64,000 bases of DNA from positions 62,001 to 126,000 of the forward strand of contig PGYV01000008.1 of assembly GCA_002839855.1 (NCBI GenBank), written 5' to 3'. The DNA comes from Candidatus Goldiibacteriota bacterium HGW-Goldbacteria-1 (GTDB lineage: Bacteria > Oederibacteriota > PGYV01). A model generated the notes under the pieces. It saw only the letters and a list, made by a program, of their open reading frames with translations. It had not been told where the DNA came from and did no database searches. Every line of letters begins with the position of its first letter. The stretch's first letter is position 1. The translations under genes and the position numbers were made by a program. Below are positions 1 to 8,426 of this stretch, piece after piece.

Positions 1-1
1 A

Positions 2-862
2 AGGTGGGCGGAACTTGGAACTGTTTACAGGTATGAAAAGTCGGGCGTATTGCACGGGCTTATGAGGGTCCGCGGCTTTACACAGGACGACGCGCATATT
101 TTCTGCAGGGAAGACCAGCTGGAATCAGAAATCATAGAAGCGCTGAATTTTGTAATGTTTATTTTAAGGACATTCGGCTTCTCTGAATTTGAAGTGTATT
201 TAAGCACCATGCCTGCTGACCATATAGGCGATGATTCAGTGTGGGTAAAGGCGCAGGACGCTTTAAAGTCCGCGCTTTCAATTGCAGGGCTTAAGTACGG
301 CACAGATGAAGGCGGCGGCGCTTTTTACGGGCCAAAGATAGACATTAAAATAAAAGACGCGCTTAACAGAACGTGGCAGTGTTCCACAATTCAGGTGGAC
401 TTTAACCTGCCGGAACGTTTCAACATCAATTACACAGGCAAGGACGGCAAGGAACACAGGGCGATTATGATACACAGGGCGCTTATGGGTTCGCTGGAAC
501 GTTTTTTTGGCGTGTTAATAGAGCATTACAAAGGCGCGTTCCCTGTATGGCTTGCGCCAAAACAGGTAATGATTTTAACCATTACAGAGCGCTGCGATGA
601 TTACGCGAAAGAACTGGCAGCAGAGCTGAAGAAAAACAATATCAGGGTTGGCCTTGACCTGGACAGCGAAAAAATAGGAGCCAAGATTAGAAAAGCCACA
701 ATGGACAAAGTGCCGTACATGTTAATCCTTGGCGACAAAGAAGTGGAAAGCAGGACCGTATCGGTAAGAAAAAGAACGGGCGAAGAAGAAAAAGGCGTGG
801 ACTTTATAAAGTTCATTGAAATGGTCACGGCTAAGATTAAGAATAAAGAACTTGGAATTTAA
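2..862 (+). CDS. thrS: Threonyl-tRNA synthetase, C-terminal part (5' end outside window)
   Basis: Threonyl-tRNA synthetase charges tRNA-Thr with threonine in the cytoplasm. The frame is open from base 2, so the gene begins upstream of the window and only about 286 C-terminal codons are present. The visible part starts in class II motif 2 (RYEKSG...LHGLMRVRGFTQDDAHIF), passes through the catalytic core with motif 3 (IHRALMGSLERFFGVLIEHY), and ends in the anticodon-binding domain (ILTITERCDDYAKELAAELK onwards). These are classic ThrRS signatures, so the assignment is firm. The stop is at 860-862, and radA follows 22 bp later, suggesting co-transcription. Confidence 0.97.
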   Translation, partial: RWAELGTVYRYEKSGVLHGLMRVRGFTQDDAHIFCREDQLESEIIEALNFVMFILRTFGFSEFEVYLSTMPADHIGDDSVWVKAQDALKSALSIAGLKYGTDEGGGAFYGPKIDIKIKDALNRTWQCSTIQVDFNLPERFNINYTGKDGKEHRAIMIHRALMGSLERFFGVLIEHYKGAFPVWLAPKQVMILTITERCDDYAKELAAELKKNNIRVGLDLDSEKIGAKIRKATMDKVPYMLILGDKEVESRTVSVRKRTGEEEKGVDFIKFIEMVTAKIKNKELGI

Positions 863-884
863 TTAACCTGTAAAAGGATTAAAG

Positions 885-2228
885 TTGAAAAAAAAGACGG
901 TATTTTCCTGCGCAAGCTGCGGGTATCAGTCGGCGAAATGGCTTGGAAAGTGCCCTTCCTGCAATGAGTTTAACACGTTTCAGGAAGAAACAGAATTTAA
1001 GGGCAAAGCCGGCGCAGATTACAGAAAGTTTGAAAGTGCGTCTGCGGCAAGCCCGCTTAAGGATATTAAAGCCGGCGAAGAAGAACGCATAACCACCGGC
1101 ATAGAAGAAGCAGACAGGGTGTTCGGCGGCGGTATTGTAAAGGGTTCGCTTGTATTGATGGGCGGTGAACCCGGCGTGGGCAAGTCCACAATCGCGCTGG
1201 ATATTGCGGACAGGATAGCCGCGCGTTACGGCAATGTGCTGTATGTGTCGGGAGAAGAATCCCTAAGGCAGATTAAGATGAGGGCTGACAGGACGGGAAT
1301 TAAATCGGAATCGCTGAAGGTAATGTCAGAGACTTCGGTTGAAAAAATATCCGATATCATTGAAAAAGACAAACCCGCCCTTGTGGTGGTGGATTCAATA
1401 CAGACTGTATATAAGGAAGAGATTGAAGGCGCGGCAGGAAGCGTTAATCAGTTAAGGGAAAGCTGCGCCCAGCTTTTGTATGCCGCAAAAAAGACAAACG
1501 TGCCGGTGATAATAATAGGGCATGTGACAAAAGAAGGCACAATAGCCGGGCCTAAGATGCTTGAACACATGGTGGACGCGGTGTTATACCTTGAAGCGGA
1601 AAAGTATTACCAGTTTAAGGTGTTAAGGGCGGTAAAAAACAGGTTTGGCTCCACCAATGAAATAGGGATATTTGACATGCAGGCATCTGGCATTAAAGAG
1701 GTAAAAAGCCCGTCAAAATTACTGCTGGATGAAATGAAAGAAACAAAGACAGGCAGCGGAATAGTAACCGTAATGGAAGGCACGCGCGCCCTTCTGCTGG
1801 AAATTCAGGCGTTAACCGTGCGCAGAAGCTACGGCAATCCGCAGAGGACGGTTACGGGAATTGATTACAACAGGTTTCTTCTTATAGTGGCGATTCTTGA
1901 AAAGAACCTTGATTTAAAACTTGATAACTGCGATATATTTTTAAACGTGGCCGGCGGCATAAAGATAGTTGAAACAGCGGCAGATTTAGGCGCCGCCGCC
2001 GCCATATACAGCAGCCATACGGGCAGGCCTGTTTCCACCAAGTCGGTTTTTCTTGGGGAACTGGGGCTGGACGGCGAAGTAAGGCCGGTTAGGTTTCTGG
2101 AACAGCGCCTGGCAGAGGCGGAAAGAATGGGTTTTAAAACAGCCTATGTGCCGGAGCGTTCAAAGGCGGGAAAAAGCAGGATGGAAATTATAAAGATTGG
2201 AAATGTAAGCGCGCTTACAAAACTTTAA
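885..2228 (+). CDS. radA: DNA repair protein RadA (branch-migration ATPase)
   Basis: RadA is a RecA-like ATPase that helps process recombination intermediates. The 447-residue product has the full family layout: an N-terminal four-cysteine zinc finger (C9, C12, C23, C26), a Walker A motif GEPGVGKST at about 94-102, the RadA-specific KNRFGST motif at 251-257, and a C-terminal Lon-protease-like domain. Length is normal for the family. The start is a TTG at 885 with an AAGGA-type ribosome site just upstream; no better ATG exists near it. It sits between thrS and a YacL-like gene. In Firmicutes disA normally lies between radA and yacL; it is absent here. Confidence 0.97.
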   Translation: MKKKTVFSCASCGYQSAKWLGKCPSCNEFNTFQEETEFKGKAGADYRKFESASAASPLKDIKAGEEERITTGIEEADRVFGGGIVKGSLVLMGGEPGVGKSTIALDIADRIAARYGNVLYVSGEESLRQIKMRADRTGIKSESLKVMSETSVEKISDIIEKDKPALVVVDSIQTVYKEEIEGAAGSVNQLRESCAQLLYAAKKTNVPVIIIGHVTKEGTIAGPKMLEHMVDAVLYLEAEKYYQFKVLRAVKNRFGSTNEIGIFDMQASGIKEVKSPSKLLLDEMKETKTGSGIVTVMEGTRALLLEIQALTVRRSYGNPQRTVTGIDYNRFLLIVAILEKNLDLKLDNCDIFLNVAGGIKIVETAADLGAAAAIYSSHTGRPVSTKSVFLGELGLDGEVRPVRFLEQRLAEAERMGFKTAYVPERSKAGKSRMEIIKIGNVSALTKL

Positions 2229-2267
2229 AAAAACGCGCGGATTAAATTAAAAGGTGGTGAGAAAAAA

Positions 2268-3191
2268 ATGAAGTATTTTATTTATCTGTTGTTTATGGCG
2301 GTTTCAGTTTTTGCCGGGGTTATGCTTTATAAATCCAATTCATTATACGGGATTATTACATTGTCCGGCGCGGCAGCCGCGGCCCTTATGATTATCGGGG
2401 ATATATTCCTGTCCGGTAAAGAGGCAAAAAAAGGGTCGGTTTATCCTAAATTACTTGATACCAGCGTAATTATTGACGGAAGAATCAAGGATATCTGCAG
2501 GGCCGGATTTCTGGAAGGCACACTTATCGCCCCGAAATTTGTGCTTCACGAACTTCAGTACATAGCTGATTCGTCGGACCACATGAAAAGAAGCAAGGGG
2601 CGCAGGGGGCTGGATATTTTAAATGACCTGCGCAAGATGCCAAGCGTCACGCTGGAAATAGTTGATAAAGACTATCCGCAGACAAGGGAAGTTGACCAGA
2701 AACTGGTATTAATGGCAAAAGAGACGGGCGCTAAAATTATTACTAACGATTATAACCTTAATAAAACCGCGGAGATTCAGGGCGTTAAGATTCTTAACAT
2801 TAACGACCTTTCCAATTCGGTAAAACCGTCTTTCCTTCCCGGTGAGCGCATAGGCGTGAAAATTATGAAGGAAGGAAAAGAAAAAGAACAGGGCATAGCA
2901 TACCTTACGGACGGCACGATGATAGTGGTTGATAACGCCAGAAAACTTCTTAATAAGAAGATAGATGTGGTGGTTACCAACGTATTGCAGACAGACGCCG
3001 GAAGGATGATATTTGCCAGATACGAACAGGGCGGCGACAGCCGTGAGAACCGCGGCGCGCGCGGATATTTTAAAAGGCCGTTCCGCCGTAATGACAGAAA
3101 CCAGAACCGTAATAACAATACTAACAGTACCACGCAGAGTGCGCCTGTAAGTGAAGCGCACAGTGAAGAACCAAAAAAGGAAAATGAATGA
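2268..3191 (+). CDS. Membrane-anchored PIN/TRAM domain protein (YacL-like)
   Basis: The 307-residue protein starts with two hydrophobic segments (about residues 1-20 and 28-48), followed by a PIN domain with the expected spaced acidic residues ([10 protein letters not shown] in [10 protein letters not shown] in EVDQKL, TNDYN) and a TRAM-type RNA-binding domain ([14 protein letters not shown]...GTMIVVDNA). The tail is rich in Arg, Asn and Ser and looks disordered. PIN domains are usually metal-dependent ribonucleases; YacL-type proteins are membrane-bound, and their exact substrate is not settled. ATG at 2268 follows a strong GGTGG ribosome site. The stop overlaps the start of ispD (ATGA). Confidence 0.9.
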   Translation: MKYFIYLLFMAVSVFAGVMLYKSNSLYGIITLSGAAAAALMIIGDIFLSGKEAKKGSVYPKLLDTSVIIDGRIKDICRAGFLEGTLIAPKFVLHELQYIADSSDHMKRSKGRRGLDILNDLRKMPSVTLEIVDKDYPQTREVDQKLVLMAKETGAKIITNDYNLNKTAEIQGVKILNINDLSNSVKPSFLPGERIGVKIMKEGKEKEQGIAYLTDGTMIVVDNARKLLNKKIDVVVTNVLQTDAGRMIFARYEQGGDSRENRGARGYFKRPFRRNDRNQNRNNNTNSTTQSAPVSEAHSEEPKKENE

Positions 3192-3886
3192 AGACAGCGG
3201 CAATAATTGTGGCTGCCGGAAGCGGAAAACGCTTTGGCGGAGCCGTACCAAAGCAGTATCTTAAGTTAAAAGGCAGGGAAATTCTTGCGCACGCGGTATC
3301 TGTTTTTGAAAAGTCGCGTGAAATAGGTTTGATACTGCTGGTGGTATCCCCTGATTACAGGGAATTTGCCGGGAAGATGATAGTAAAGAAATATGGTTTT
3401 AAAAAAGTCGCAGGCGTTATAGACGGGGGTGCACAGAGATATGACTCCGTCTATAACGCCTTAAAGTTTCTAAAGAAGATGGCTGTTGATAACGTCCTTA
3501 TTCATGACGGCGCAAGGCCGTATTTTGAACCGGGCCTTATTACAGATGTTTTAAGAGAGTTAAAAAAATATCCTGCGGCAATTCCTGTTAAAAAAGTTTC
3601 TTTAACCGTTAAAAAGGTTAAGGGCGGTTTTTTAAATGGAACGCTGGACAGGAATGAATTAAGGACGGCAGAGACGCCGCAGGGATTTCGGTATAAAGAA
3701 ATCCTTAAAGCGTATGAAACCGCTGACTTTAATAAGCTTAAACCAACAGACGACGCGCAGCTGTTTGAAGCGCGCGGAAAAAAAGTAAAGGCCGTTGAAT
3801 ATGAAGGCATTAACATAAAAGTAACCACTAAGCAGGACCTTGAAATATTAAAGGGACTGCCGTATTTTAAGAAATTAAAGGGGTGA
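3188..3886 (+). CDS. ispD: 2-C-methyl-D-erythritol 4-phosphate cytidylyltransferase
   Basis: IspD transfers CMP from CTP to methylerythritol phosphate, the third step of the non-mevalonate (MEP) isoprenoid pathway. The N-terminal nucleotide-binding signature is clear ([15 protein letters not shown], then [13 protein letters not shown]), as are [10 protein letters not shown] and the ETPQGFRY segment typical of the family. At 232 residues the length is normal. The gene starts with an ATGA overlap with the PIN/TRAM gene, so the two are translationally coupled, and the MEP gene ispF follows 5 bp after the stop. Confidence 0.96.
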   Translation: MKTAAIIVAAGSGKRFGGAVPKQYLKLKGREILAHAVSVFEKSREIGLILLVVSPDYREFAGKMIVKKYGFKKVAGVIDGGAQRYDSVYNALKFLKKMAVDNVLIHDGARPYFEPGLITDVLRELKKYPAAIPVKKVSLTVKKVKGGFLNGTLDRNELRTAETPQGFRYKEILKAYETADFNKLKPTDDAQLFEARGKKVKAVEYEGINIKVTTKQDLEILKGLPYFKKLKG

Positions 3887-3891
3887 TTTAA

Positions 3892-4371
3892 GTGCGTGTA
3901 GGCATTGGATATGACGTACACAGGTTAAAAAGAGGCAGGCGGCTGTTTTTAGGCGGCGTGGAATTTGAAAAAGCCGAATTCGGGCTGGAAGGCCATTCAG
4001 ACGCGGATGTCCTTATTCACGCCATAATGGACGCAATGCTGGGCGCCGCGGGCTTACGCGACATAGGTTATTATTTTTCGGATAAGGATGAAAAATATAA
4101 GGGGATAAGAAGCACGGAACTTTTAAAACAGGTAAAGGAACTTATTGAAAAAGAAGGTTATGTGATAGGCAATGTGGATTCAATAATAGTGGCGGAATAC
4201 CCAAGGGTTGCACCGTACATAGAAAAGATAAAAACGTCGCTGGCGCAGTGCCTTGGCGTTAAAGAGTCCCAGGTGGCCATTAAAGCCACAACAGAAGAAG
4301 GCCTTGGATTCACCGGCGCCAAAGAAGGCGTAAGCGCGCACGCGGTTGCGGTTCTTAAGGAGAAAGCGTAA
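3892..4371 (+). CDS. ispF: 2-C-methyl-D-erythritol 2,4-cyclodiphosphate synthase
   Basis: IspF cyclises the CDP-methylerythritol phosphate intermediate to the cyclodiphosphate, releasing CMP. The 159-residue protein opens with RVGIGYDVHRL, which carries the metal-binding Asp and His, and contains GHSDADVLIHAIMDA with the other His ligand, and TTEEGLGFTG near the end. All expected conserved residues are visible. The start is GTG at 3892, eleven bases after the GGGG of the ispD 3' end, which serves as ribosome site. The stop abuts the cysS start directly. ispD and ispF are adjacent separate genes here, not fused. Confidence 0.96.
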   Translation: MRVGIGYDVHRLKRGRRLFLGGVEFEKAEFGLEGHSDADVLIHAIMDAMLGAAGLRDIGYYFSDKDEKYKGIRSTELLKQVKELIEKEGYVIGNVDSIIVAEYPRVAPYIEKIKTSLAQCLGVKESQVAIKATTEEGLGFTGAKEGVSAHAVAVLKEKA

Positions 4372-5748
4372 ATGATAAAGGTTCACAATACAATGACGGG
4401 AAAAACAGAAGAGTTTGTACCTGTAACGCCGGGCGAAGTGAAAATGTACGTCTGCGGGCCTACTGTATATAACTACTTTCACATAGGCAATGCCAGGATT
4501 TTTGTGGTTTTTGATACCATAAGAAAATACTTTGAATACAGCGGATATAAAGTGAAATTTGTCCAGAATATCACCGACATTGAAGATAAAATAATAAACA
4601 AGGCCGCGGCAGAGAGTATTACCTGGCAGGACGTGGTGAAAAAATATACTGACGCGTATTTTGAAGACACGCAGGCGCTTAAGGTAAAAAAACCCGATGT
4701 AAGCCCGCGCGCCACTGAAGAAATTGAAGGCATGATTAAGATGATATCTATATTAATAGAAAAGGGCAACGCCTATGCGTCAAAGAACGGCGTGTATTTC
4801 AGCGTGGCAAGTTTTAACGGGTACGGAAAACTGTCGCACAGGAATATTGACGACCTGCAGGAAGGCGCAAGGGTGGATGTTGATGAAGAAAAGAAAAGCC
4901 CGCTGGATTTCGCACTGTGGAAATTTTCCAAGCCGGGAGAGCCGTTCTGGGAAAGTCCGTGGGGCAAGGGCAGGCCGGGCTGGCACATAGAATGCTCCGT
5001 AATGTCTTCAAAATACCTTGCCGAGACATTTGATATTCACGGTGGCGGCGCGGATTTGGTTTTCCCCCACCACGAAAATGAAATAGCGCAGTCAGAGGCG
5101 TGCACAGGCAAAGAGTTTGCCAAATACTGGATGCACGGCGGATACATGAATATTAAGGGCGAAAAGATGTCCAAATCAAAAGGCAACTTTGTAATGGTCC
5201 GCGACCTGTTAAAGGATTTTTCCGCGGAAGTTATAAGGATGTTTATCTTGTCAGCGCATTACCGCGGGCCGCTTGATTTTTCATATGAAAATATGGAACC
5301 GGTAAAAAAAGGGTATTCCGAATACTATTACACCCTTCAGCGTTTAAACCAGCGCCTTGAGGGTATTAATATTAATGAGCAGATAAAACCGGATAACAAA
5401 TTCATAGCGGAATTCAAAAGTTCCATGGATGAAGATTTTAATACGTCCAAAGCGCAGGCCGTTATATATAACTGCCTTGCGGAAATTAAGTCTAAACTGC
5501 CGAATATGACAGATGCTGACGCCGCCGAATATGACGCTGTGCTGCGTTTAATGGGCGGGGTGCTTGGCATAGTGCCGGAAATAAAACCGGTTGACCCGCA
5601 GGTTATTGACCTGGTAAAGCAGATAGGTGTTTTACGTTCTGAAAAGAAGTACGAAGAAGCGGATTTATTAAAGAAAAAAGCGGCGGAGACGGGTTACATC
5701 CTTGAATTCACCAAGGCGCGGACATATATCATAAGGGAGTTAAAATAG
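4372..5748 (+). CDS. cysS: Cysteinyl-tRNA synthetase
   Basis: CysRS attaches cysteine to tRNA-Cys. The 458-residue product shows the class I signatures: the HIGH-type motif as YFHIGNARIF at about 36-45, CGPTVYN with a zinc-ligand Cys at its start, the GWHIECSVMS and FPHHENEIAQ segments that carry further zinc ligands, and the KMSKSKGNF signature at about 264-272. Length is normal. The ATG directly follows the ispF stop, which places it in the same operon; cysS next to ispDF and rlmB recalls the Firmicutes gene order. Confidence 0.97.
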   Translation: MIKVHNTMTGKTEEFVPVTPGEVKMYVCGPTVYNYFHIGNARIFVVFDTIRKYFEYSGYKVKFVQNITDIEDKIINKAAAESITWQDVVKKYTDAYFEDTQALKVKKPDVSPRATEEIEGMIKMISILIEKGNAYASKNGVYFSVASFNGYGKLSHRNIDDLQEGARVDVDEEKKSPLDFALWKFSKPGEPFWESPWGKGRPGWHIECSVMSSKYLAETFDIHGGGADLVFPHHENEIAQSEACTGKEFAKYWMHGGYMNIKGEKMSKSKGNFVMVRDLLKDFSAEVIRMFILSAHYRGPLDFSYENMEPVKKGYSEYYYTLQRLNQRLEGININEQIKPDNKFIAEFKSSMDEDFNTSKAQAVIYNCLAEIKSKLPNMTDADAAEYDAVLRLMGGVLGIVPEIKPVDPQVIDLVKQIGVLRSEKKYEEADLLKKKAAETGYILEFTKARTYIIRELK

Positions 5749-5749
5749 C

Positions 5750-6469
5750 ATGTGGGTATACGGCAGAAATGTTATAAGAGAAGTAATAAAAAATGACAGA
5801 AAAATATATGAACTTGTTGTCTTGAAAGACGCGGAGAAGATGTCGGATGTAATTGAAGAGGTAAGGCAAACAGGCGCGAAAATAACAATAACTGACAAAA
5901 AGAACCTTGAAAAGATAACAGGCACAGACAAGCACCAGGGAGTTGCCGCTTCAATAGAAGGGTTAAAAGCGTGGGGCATTGACGAATTTTTACGAAAACA
6001 CGCGGGAGAAGAGAATATAACAGTGGCTGTGCTGGATTCCATAGAAGACCCGCACAACCTTGGAGCTATAATTAGAAGTTGCGAAGTTTTTGGTGTCTGT
6101 GGTATAATTGTGACTTCAAAAAGGCAGTCGCCGGTGAATGATGCTGCTTATAAAGTTTCAGCCGGTGCAGCGGAATATATAGAAATGGTGGTTGTAAGCA
6201 ATATTAACAACGCTCTTGAGATTTTAAAAAAGAATGGTTTCTGGATTTATGGCCTTGATTTAAAAGGCGATAAATTTATAGATGAAACAGATTTTGACAA
6301 GAAGACAGCTTTTGTCCTGGGCAATGAAGGCGCAGGAATGAGAGAACTGGTAAAGAAAAACTGCGACTTTCTTGTTAAAATAAAACAGAAAGGCAGAATT
6401 GACTCTTTAAACGTGTCAAACGCCGCCGCTGTTGTTTTCTATGAACGGATGAGGAAGATCGGCGGCTGA
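5750..6469 (+). CDS. rlmB: TrmH/SpoU-family 23S rRNA (guanosine-2'-O-)methyltransferase, RlmB-like
   Basis: This 239-residue protein belongs to the SPOUT class of knotted methyltransferases. It begins with the RlmB-type substrate-binding domain (VYGRNVIREVI) and contains the SPOUT motifs VAVLDSIEDPHNLGAIIRSC, FVLGNEGAGMRELV and the closing IDSLNVSNAAAVVFYE. RlmB methylates a conserved guanosine in 23S rRNA; other TrmH paralogues modify tRNA, so exact target is inferred from length, the N-terminal domain and the conserved cysS neighbourhood. It starts two bases after the cysS stop and is the last gene of the operon; dispersed repeats and tRNA genes follow. Confidence 0.92.
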   Translation: MWVYGRNVIREVIKNDRKIYELVVLKDAEKMSDVIEEVRQTGAKITITDKKNLEKITGTDKHQGVAASIEGLKAWGIDEFLRKHAGEENITVAVLDSIEDPHNLGAIIRSCEVFGVCGIIVTSKRQSPVNDAAYKVSAGAAEYIEMVVVSNINNALEILKKNGFWIYGLDLKGDKFIDETDFDKKTAFVLGNEGAGMRELVKKNCDFLVKIKQKGRIDSLNVSNAAAVVFYERMRKIGG

Positions 6470-6479
6470 GAAATAATAG

Positions 6480-6592
6480 CGGATTAAGCTATAGGCAATT
6501 AAGCATAAGCGGGTTTCGCTATAGCTTAAATGCTTAAACTTCTAAAGTGCTATGTTTTGCCGTGGTAGCCGCGTCCTTTAGGGCGCGTTGTT
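6480..6592 (+). repeat. Composite dispersed repeat, A-type words plus C-type hairpin
   Basis: The stretch begins with the A-type word (ttaagctataggcaattaag), then carries its inverted counterpart (cgctatagcttaaatgc), and ends with a C-type hairpin at 6563-6592 whose stem is GCGTCC/GGGCGC around a TTTA loop. The same A-plus-C order recurs at about 26520-26668 and 29517-29660, so this is a composite unit of roughly 110-150 bp. No coding potential is seen. Confidence 0.85.
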
Positions 6593-6628
6593 TATAACGC
6601 CGAAATTTAAGAAATAAAAAGTATATGG

Positions 6629-6703
6629 GCTGGCGTAGCTCAGTGGTAGAGCGTCTGATTTGTAATCAGATGGTCGGAGGTTCAAGTCCTCTCGCCAGCT
6701 CCA
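6629..6703 (+). tRNA. tRNA-Thr (TGT)
   Basis: A full cloverleaf can be drawn: acceptor stem GCTGGCG/CGCCAGC, D-arm, anticodon stem TCTGA/TCAGA with loop tttgtaa giving anticodon TGT, a normal T-arm with ttcaagt, discriminator T and an encoded CCA. First of five tRNA genes between rlmB and 7445. Confidence 0.97.
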
Positions 6704-6724
6704 TAGAAAAATAGATAGAAAAGA

Positions 6725-6760
6725 TCTGGTAGACGCGGGTCTTTAGCCCGCGGCAGTTGA
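6725..6760 (+). repeat. C-type hairpin repeat, GCGGG version
   Basis: This copy has the flanks tctggtaga and ggcagttga with stem CGCGGG/CCCGCG around a TCTTTAG loop. It lies between tRNA-Thr and tRNA-Tyr. A further copy lies at 7077-7110. There is no T-run after it, so it does not look like an ordinary terminator. Confidence 0.85.
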
Positions 6761-6814
6761 TTTAAAGATACAGAGAATTGTTCTTAAAAAGATAAAGAGA
6801 TGATATGAAATAGT

Positions 6815-6900
6815 GGGGAGGTTCCAGAGTGGCTAAACGGGGCAGACTGTAAATCTGTTGGCTAACGCCTTCGATGGTTCGAACCCATCCCTCCCCACCA
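6815..6900 (+). tRNA. tRNA-Tyr (GTA)
   Basis: The acceptor stem is GGGGAGG/CCTCCCC with discriminator A and encoded CCA. The anticodon stem GCAGA/TCTGT holds loop ctgtaaa, anticodon GTA. A long variable arm is present, as expected for a bacterial class II tRNA-Tyr. Confidence 0.97.
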
Positions 6901-6924
6901 TTATTTTATTTATGTGAAATATGC

Positions 6925-6952
6925 TTGAAATTTCAGCATATTCTTGTATAAT
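6925..6952 (+). promoter_or_regulatory. Sigma-70-type promoter before tRNA-Gly
   Basis: TTGAAA at 6925-6930 and TATAAT at 6947-6952 are separated by 16 bp. The hexamers lie about 40 bp before the tRNA-Gly gene at 6994, a suitable distance for a tRNA promoter. Confidence 0.7.
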
Positions 6953-6993
6953 CTTGCAGTGTTATTATATAAGTTTTGGCTTGTTCTTTAAAT

Positions 6994-7069
6994 GCGGGAG
7001 TAGCTCAGTTGGTAGAGCGCTAGCCTTCCAAGCTGGATGTCGCCGGTTCGAACCCGGTCTCCCGCTCCA
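6994..7069 (+). tRNA. tRNA-Gly (TCC)
   Basis: Acceptor stem GCGGGAG/CTCCCGC, discriminator T and encoded CCA. The anticodon stem CTAGC/GCTGG holds loop cttccaa, anticodon TCC. T-arm and D-arm are regular. Confidence 0.96.
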
Positions 7070-7076
7070 TAAAGAC

Positions 7077-7163
7077 TTGGTAGACGCGGGTCTTTAGCCC
7101 GCGGCAGTTGAAGTTGAAATAATAGCAAATTAAGCTATAGGCAGTTAAGCATAAGCGAAATAT
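7077..7163 (+). repeat. C-type hairpin followed by A-type words
   Basis: A C-type hairpin (GCGGG stem, flanks ttggtagac and ggcagttga) occupies 7077-7110. It is followed at about 7127-7163 by an A-type word with the ttaagctataggcagttaag pattern. The order here is C then A, the opposite of the composite copies, so the two words can move or be copied separately. Confidence 0.8.
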
Positions 7164-7218
7164 AGAAAATTAGCTCGGTTTCTTTAAAAGGTTAGGTTAA
7201 TTGAAATCATACACAGAT

Positions 7219-7295
7219 GGGCGCTTAGCTCAGTTGGTTAGAGCATCTGCCTTACAAGCAGAGGGTCGGGGGTTCGAGTCCCTCAGCGCCCACCA
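7219..7295 (+). tRNA. tRNA-Val (TAC)
   Basis: Acceptor stem GGGCGCT/AGCGCCC, discriminator A, encoded CCA. The anticodon stem TCTGC/GCAGA holds loop cttacaa, anticodon TAC. All arms are regular. Confidence 0.97.
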
Positions 7296-7368
7296 TAAAA
7301 TTTACGTAGTTGAAATTGTAGTGAAGATAGTAGATAATATAAAAACCGCTTATAACAAAAAGTTTAGC

Positions 7369-7445
7369 GGGGGTGTAGCTCAGTTGGTTAGAGCGTCTGC
7401 CTGTCACGCAGAAGGTCGCGAGTTCGAGCCTCGTCACTCCCGCCA
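7369..7445 (+). tRNA. tRNA-Asp (GTC)
   Basis: Acceptor stem GGGGGTG/CACTCCC with one G-T pair, discriminator G, encoded CCA. The anticodon stem TCTGC/GCAGA holds loop ctgtcac, anticodon GTC. It is the last gene of the tRNA group and is followed by a strong terminator. Confidence 0.97.
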
Positions 7446-7451
7446 TAAAAT

Positions 7452-7480
7452 AAAAAACCCGCTTAACCGCGGGTTTTTTA
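7452..7480 (+). terminator. Rho-independent terminator after tRNA-Asp
   Basis: A GC-rich stem CCCGC/GCGGG with flanking A-run and T-run (aaaaaacccgc ... gcgggtttttt) directly follows the tRNA group. The symmetry of A-run and T-run means it could work on both strands. Confidence 0.9.
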
Positions 7481-7536
7481 TTTTATGGCAGAGAATCGAC
7501 AATCGATAATTGAGAAATATAATACAAAGTCAATTC

Positions 7537-7790
7537 GGGCGATTCTCGATTCTCGATTTTCAGCAGTTAGCCGGCCTTGTCGTAGAGAATCGAGAAATAA
7601 GGCATGGATATAGAATCGCGCCGGAAGGCGAGCATTGACGGGCAATTCTCGATTCTCGATTTTCGGCAGTTAGCCGGCCTTATGGCAAAGAATAGAGAAA
7701 ACGATAATCGATAAATAAGGCATGGATATAGAATCGCGCCGGAAGGCGAGCATTGACGTACAATTCTCGATTCTCGATTTTCGGTGTTTG
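7537..7790 (+). repeat. Tandem repeat of ~110 bp units containing 'attctcgattctcg'
   Basis: Two and a part units are visible, starting near 7537, 7639 and 7758. Each unit runs from attctcgattctcgattttc through cagttagccggcctt to aaggcatggatatagaatcg and a ccggaaggcgagcattgacg end. The words gagaatcgag and ctcgattctc face each other, so each unit can fold. Similar words (tttctcgattttcgattatc) recur at about 13467. The gap from 7446 to 7833 holds only the terminator and this array. Confidence 0.85.
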
Positions 7791-7833
7791 CAGTGTATTT
7801 GTATTTAATGAAACCATATGCGGGAGGGGTCAT

Positions 7834-8190
7834 ATGCCGTTTTTATTTGAAAATCTTGATGTTTACAATCAGTCTATGCAGCTTGCCGATGAACTTACCA
7901 GTGTTACCGAGACGTTTTCTAAGGGTAAATATTATCTTAAAGACCAATCAAACCGTGCCGCGTTATCTGTACCAAATAATATTGCGGAAGGCAATGGCAG
8001 GTTCACTAAGAACGACAAAACGCATTTTTTTCACATAGCCAGGGGCTCGGCTTTTGAATGTGTTTCTATATTAGAACTGTGTAAAAGAAAAAAATTAATC
8101 AGCGATGCAAAAAATCAGGAATATAAAAGCCGGATTGATAACGTATGCCGGATGATATCGGGATTGATAAAAAGCCAAGATAAAAGGTAA
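7834..8190 (+). CDS. Four-helix-bundle protein of the 23S rRNA intervening-sequence (S23) family
   Basis: The 118-residue protein carries the family marks: a start with FENLDVYNQSMQLADEL, the central PNNIAEGNGR motif and the helix ARGSAFECVSILELC. Such proteins were first found inside intervening sequences of 23S rRNA genes, but most lie elsewhere and their function is unknown. The start is ATG 7834, behind the GGGAGGGG ribosome site at about 7822-7829; an in-frame upstream ATG at 7753 would translate the repeat array and is rejected. It sits directly downstream of a tandem repeat array with no rRNA nearby. Confidence 0.88.
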   Translation: MPFLFENLDVYNQSMQLADELTSVTETFSKGKYYLKDQSNRAALSVPNNIAEGNGRFTKNDKTHFFHIARGSAFECVSILELCKRKKLISDAKNQEYKSRIDNVCRMISGLIKSQDKR

Positions 8191-8210
8191 TTAAATAGGC
8201 TTTTTGTTTT
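8169..8210 (+). terminator. Possible terminator overlapping the gene end
   Basis: The arms AAAAAGCC (8169-8176) and GGCTTTTT (8198-8205), followed by gttttt, form a hairpin with a loop of about 21 nt. The left arm lies inside the last codons of the four-helix-bundle gene. The large loop makes it a moderate candidate. Confidence 0.5.
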
Positions 8211-8216
8211 TATACG

Positions 8217-8345
8217 GTGTTGAGTCTCGAAGATAAATTCCGCACTGCCGTAAGGTAGAAAAACTAAATAGTGTCAGCGGAATTTCAGAGGGCATGCGCA
8301 GCAAATTTTAGGCGAAAATTTGCGTAGTAGGCAAGCCTTGTTACT
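8217..8345 (+). repeat. Structured island repeat F, copy 1
   Basis: The copy contains the inverted pair AAATTCCGC ... GCGGAATTT. It aligns with a second copy at 9635-9735 in the same orientation, with the shared words gaagataaattccgc and gtcagcggaatttcag. Downstream of it lies a separate perfect hairpin, GCAAATTTT/AAAATTTGC with a 5-nt loop at about 8308-8330. The two copies bracket the gene at 8461-9501. Confidence 0.8.
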
Positions 8346-8426
8346 TCTGCCAGGTAAAAAGCCTGTTCGTTTTGTAGATGGTTTATTTTTGATGGTTTTT
8401 AAGATTCAAAATGAGTTATCTTTCTA

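Noticed and set aside
7201-7509. Open frame of 102 codons across tRNA-Val and tRNA-Asp
   Set aside because: It lies over two certain tRNA genes and a terminator; tRNA genes often leave such spurious frames.
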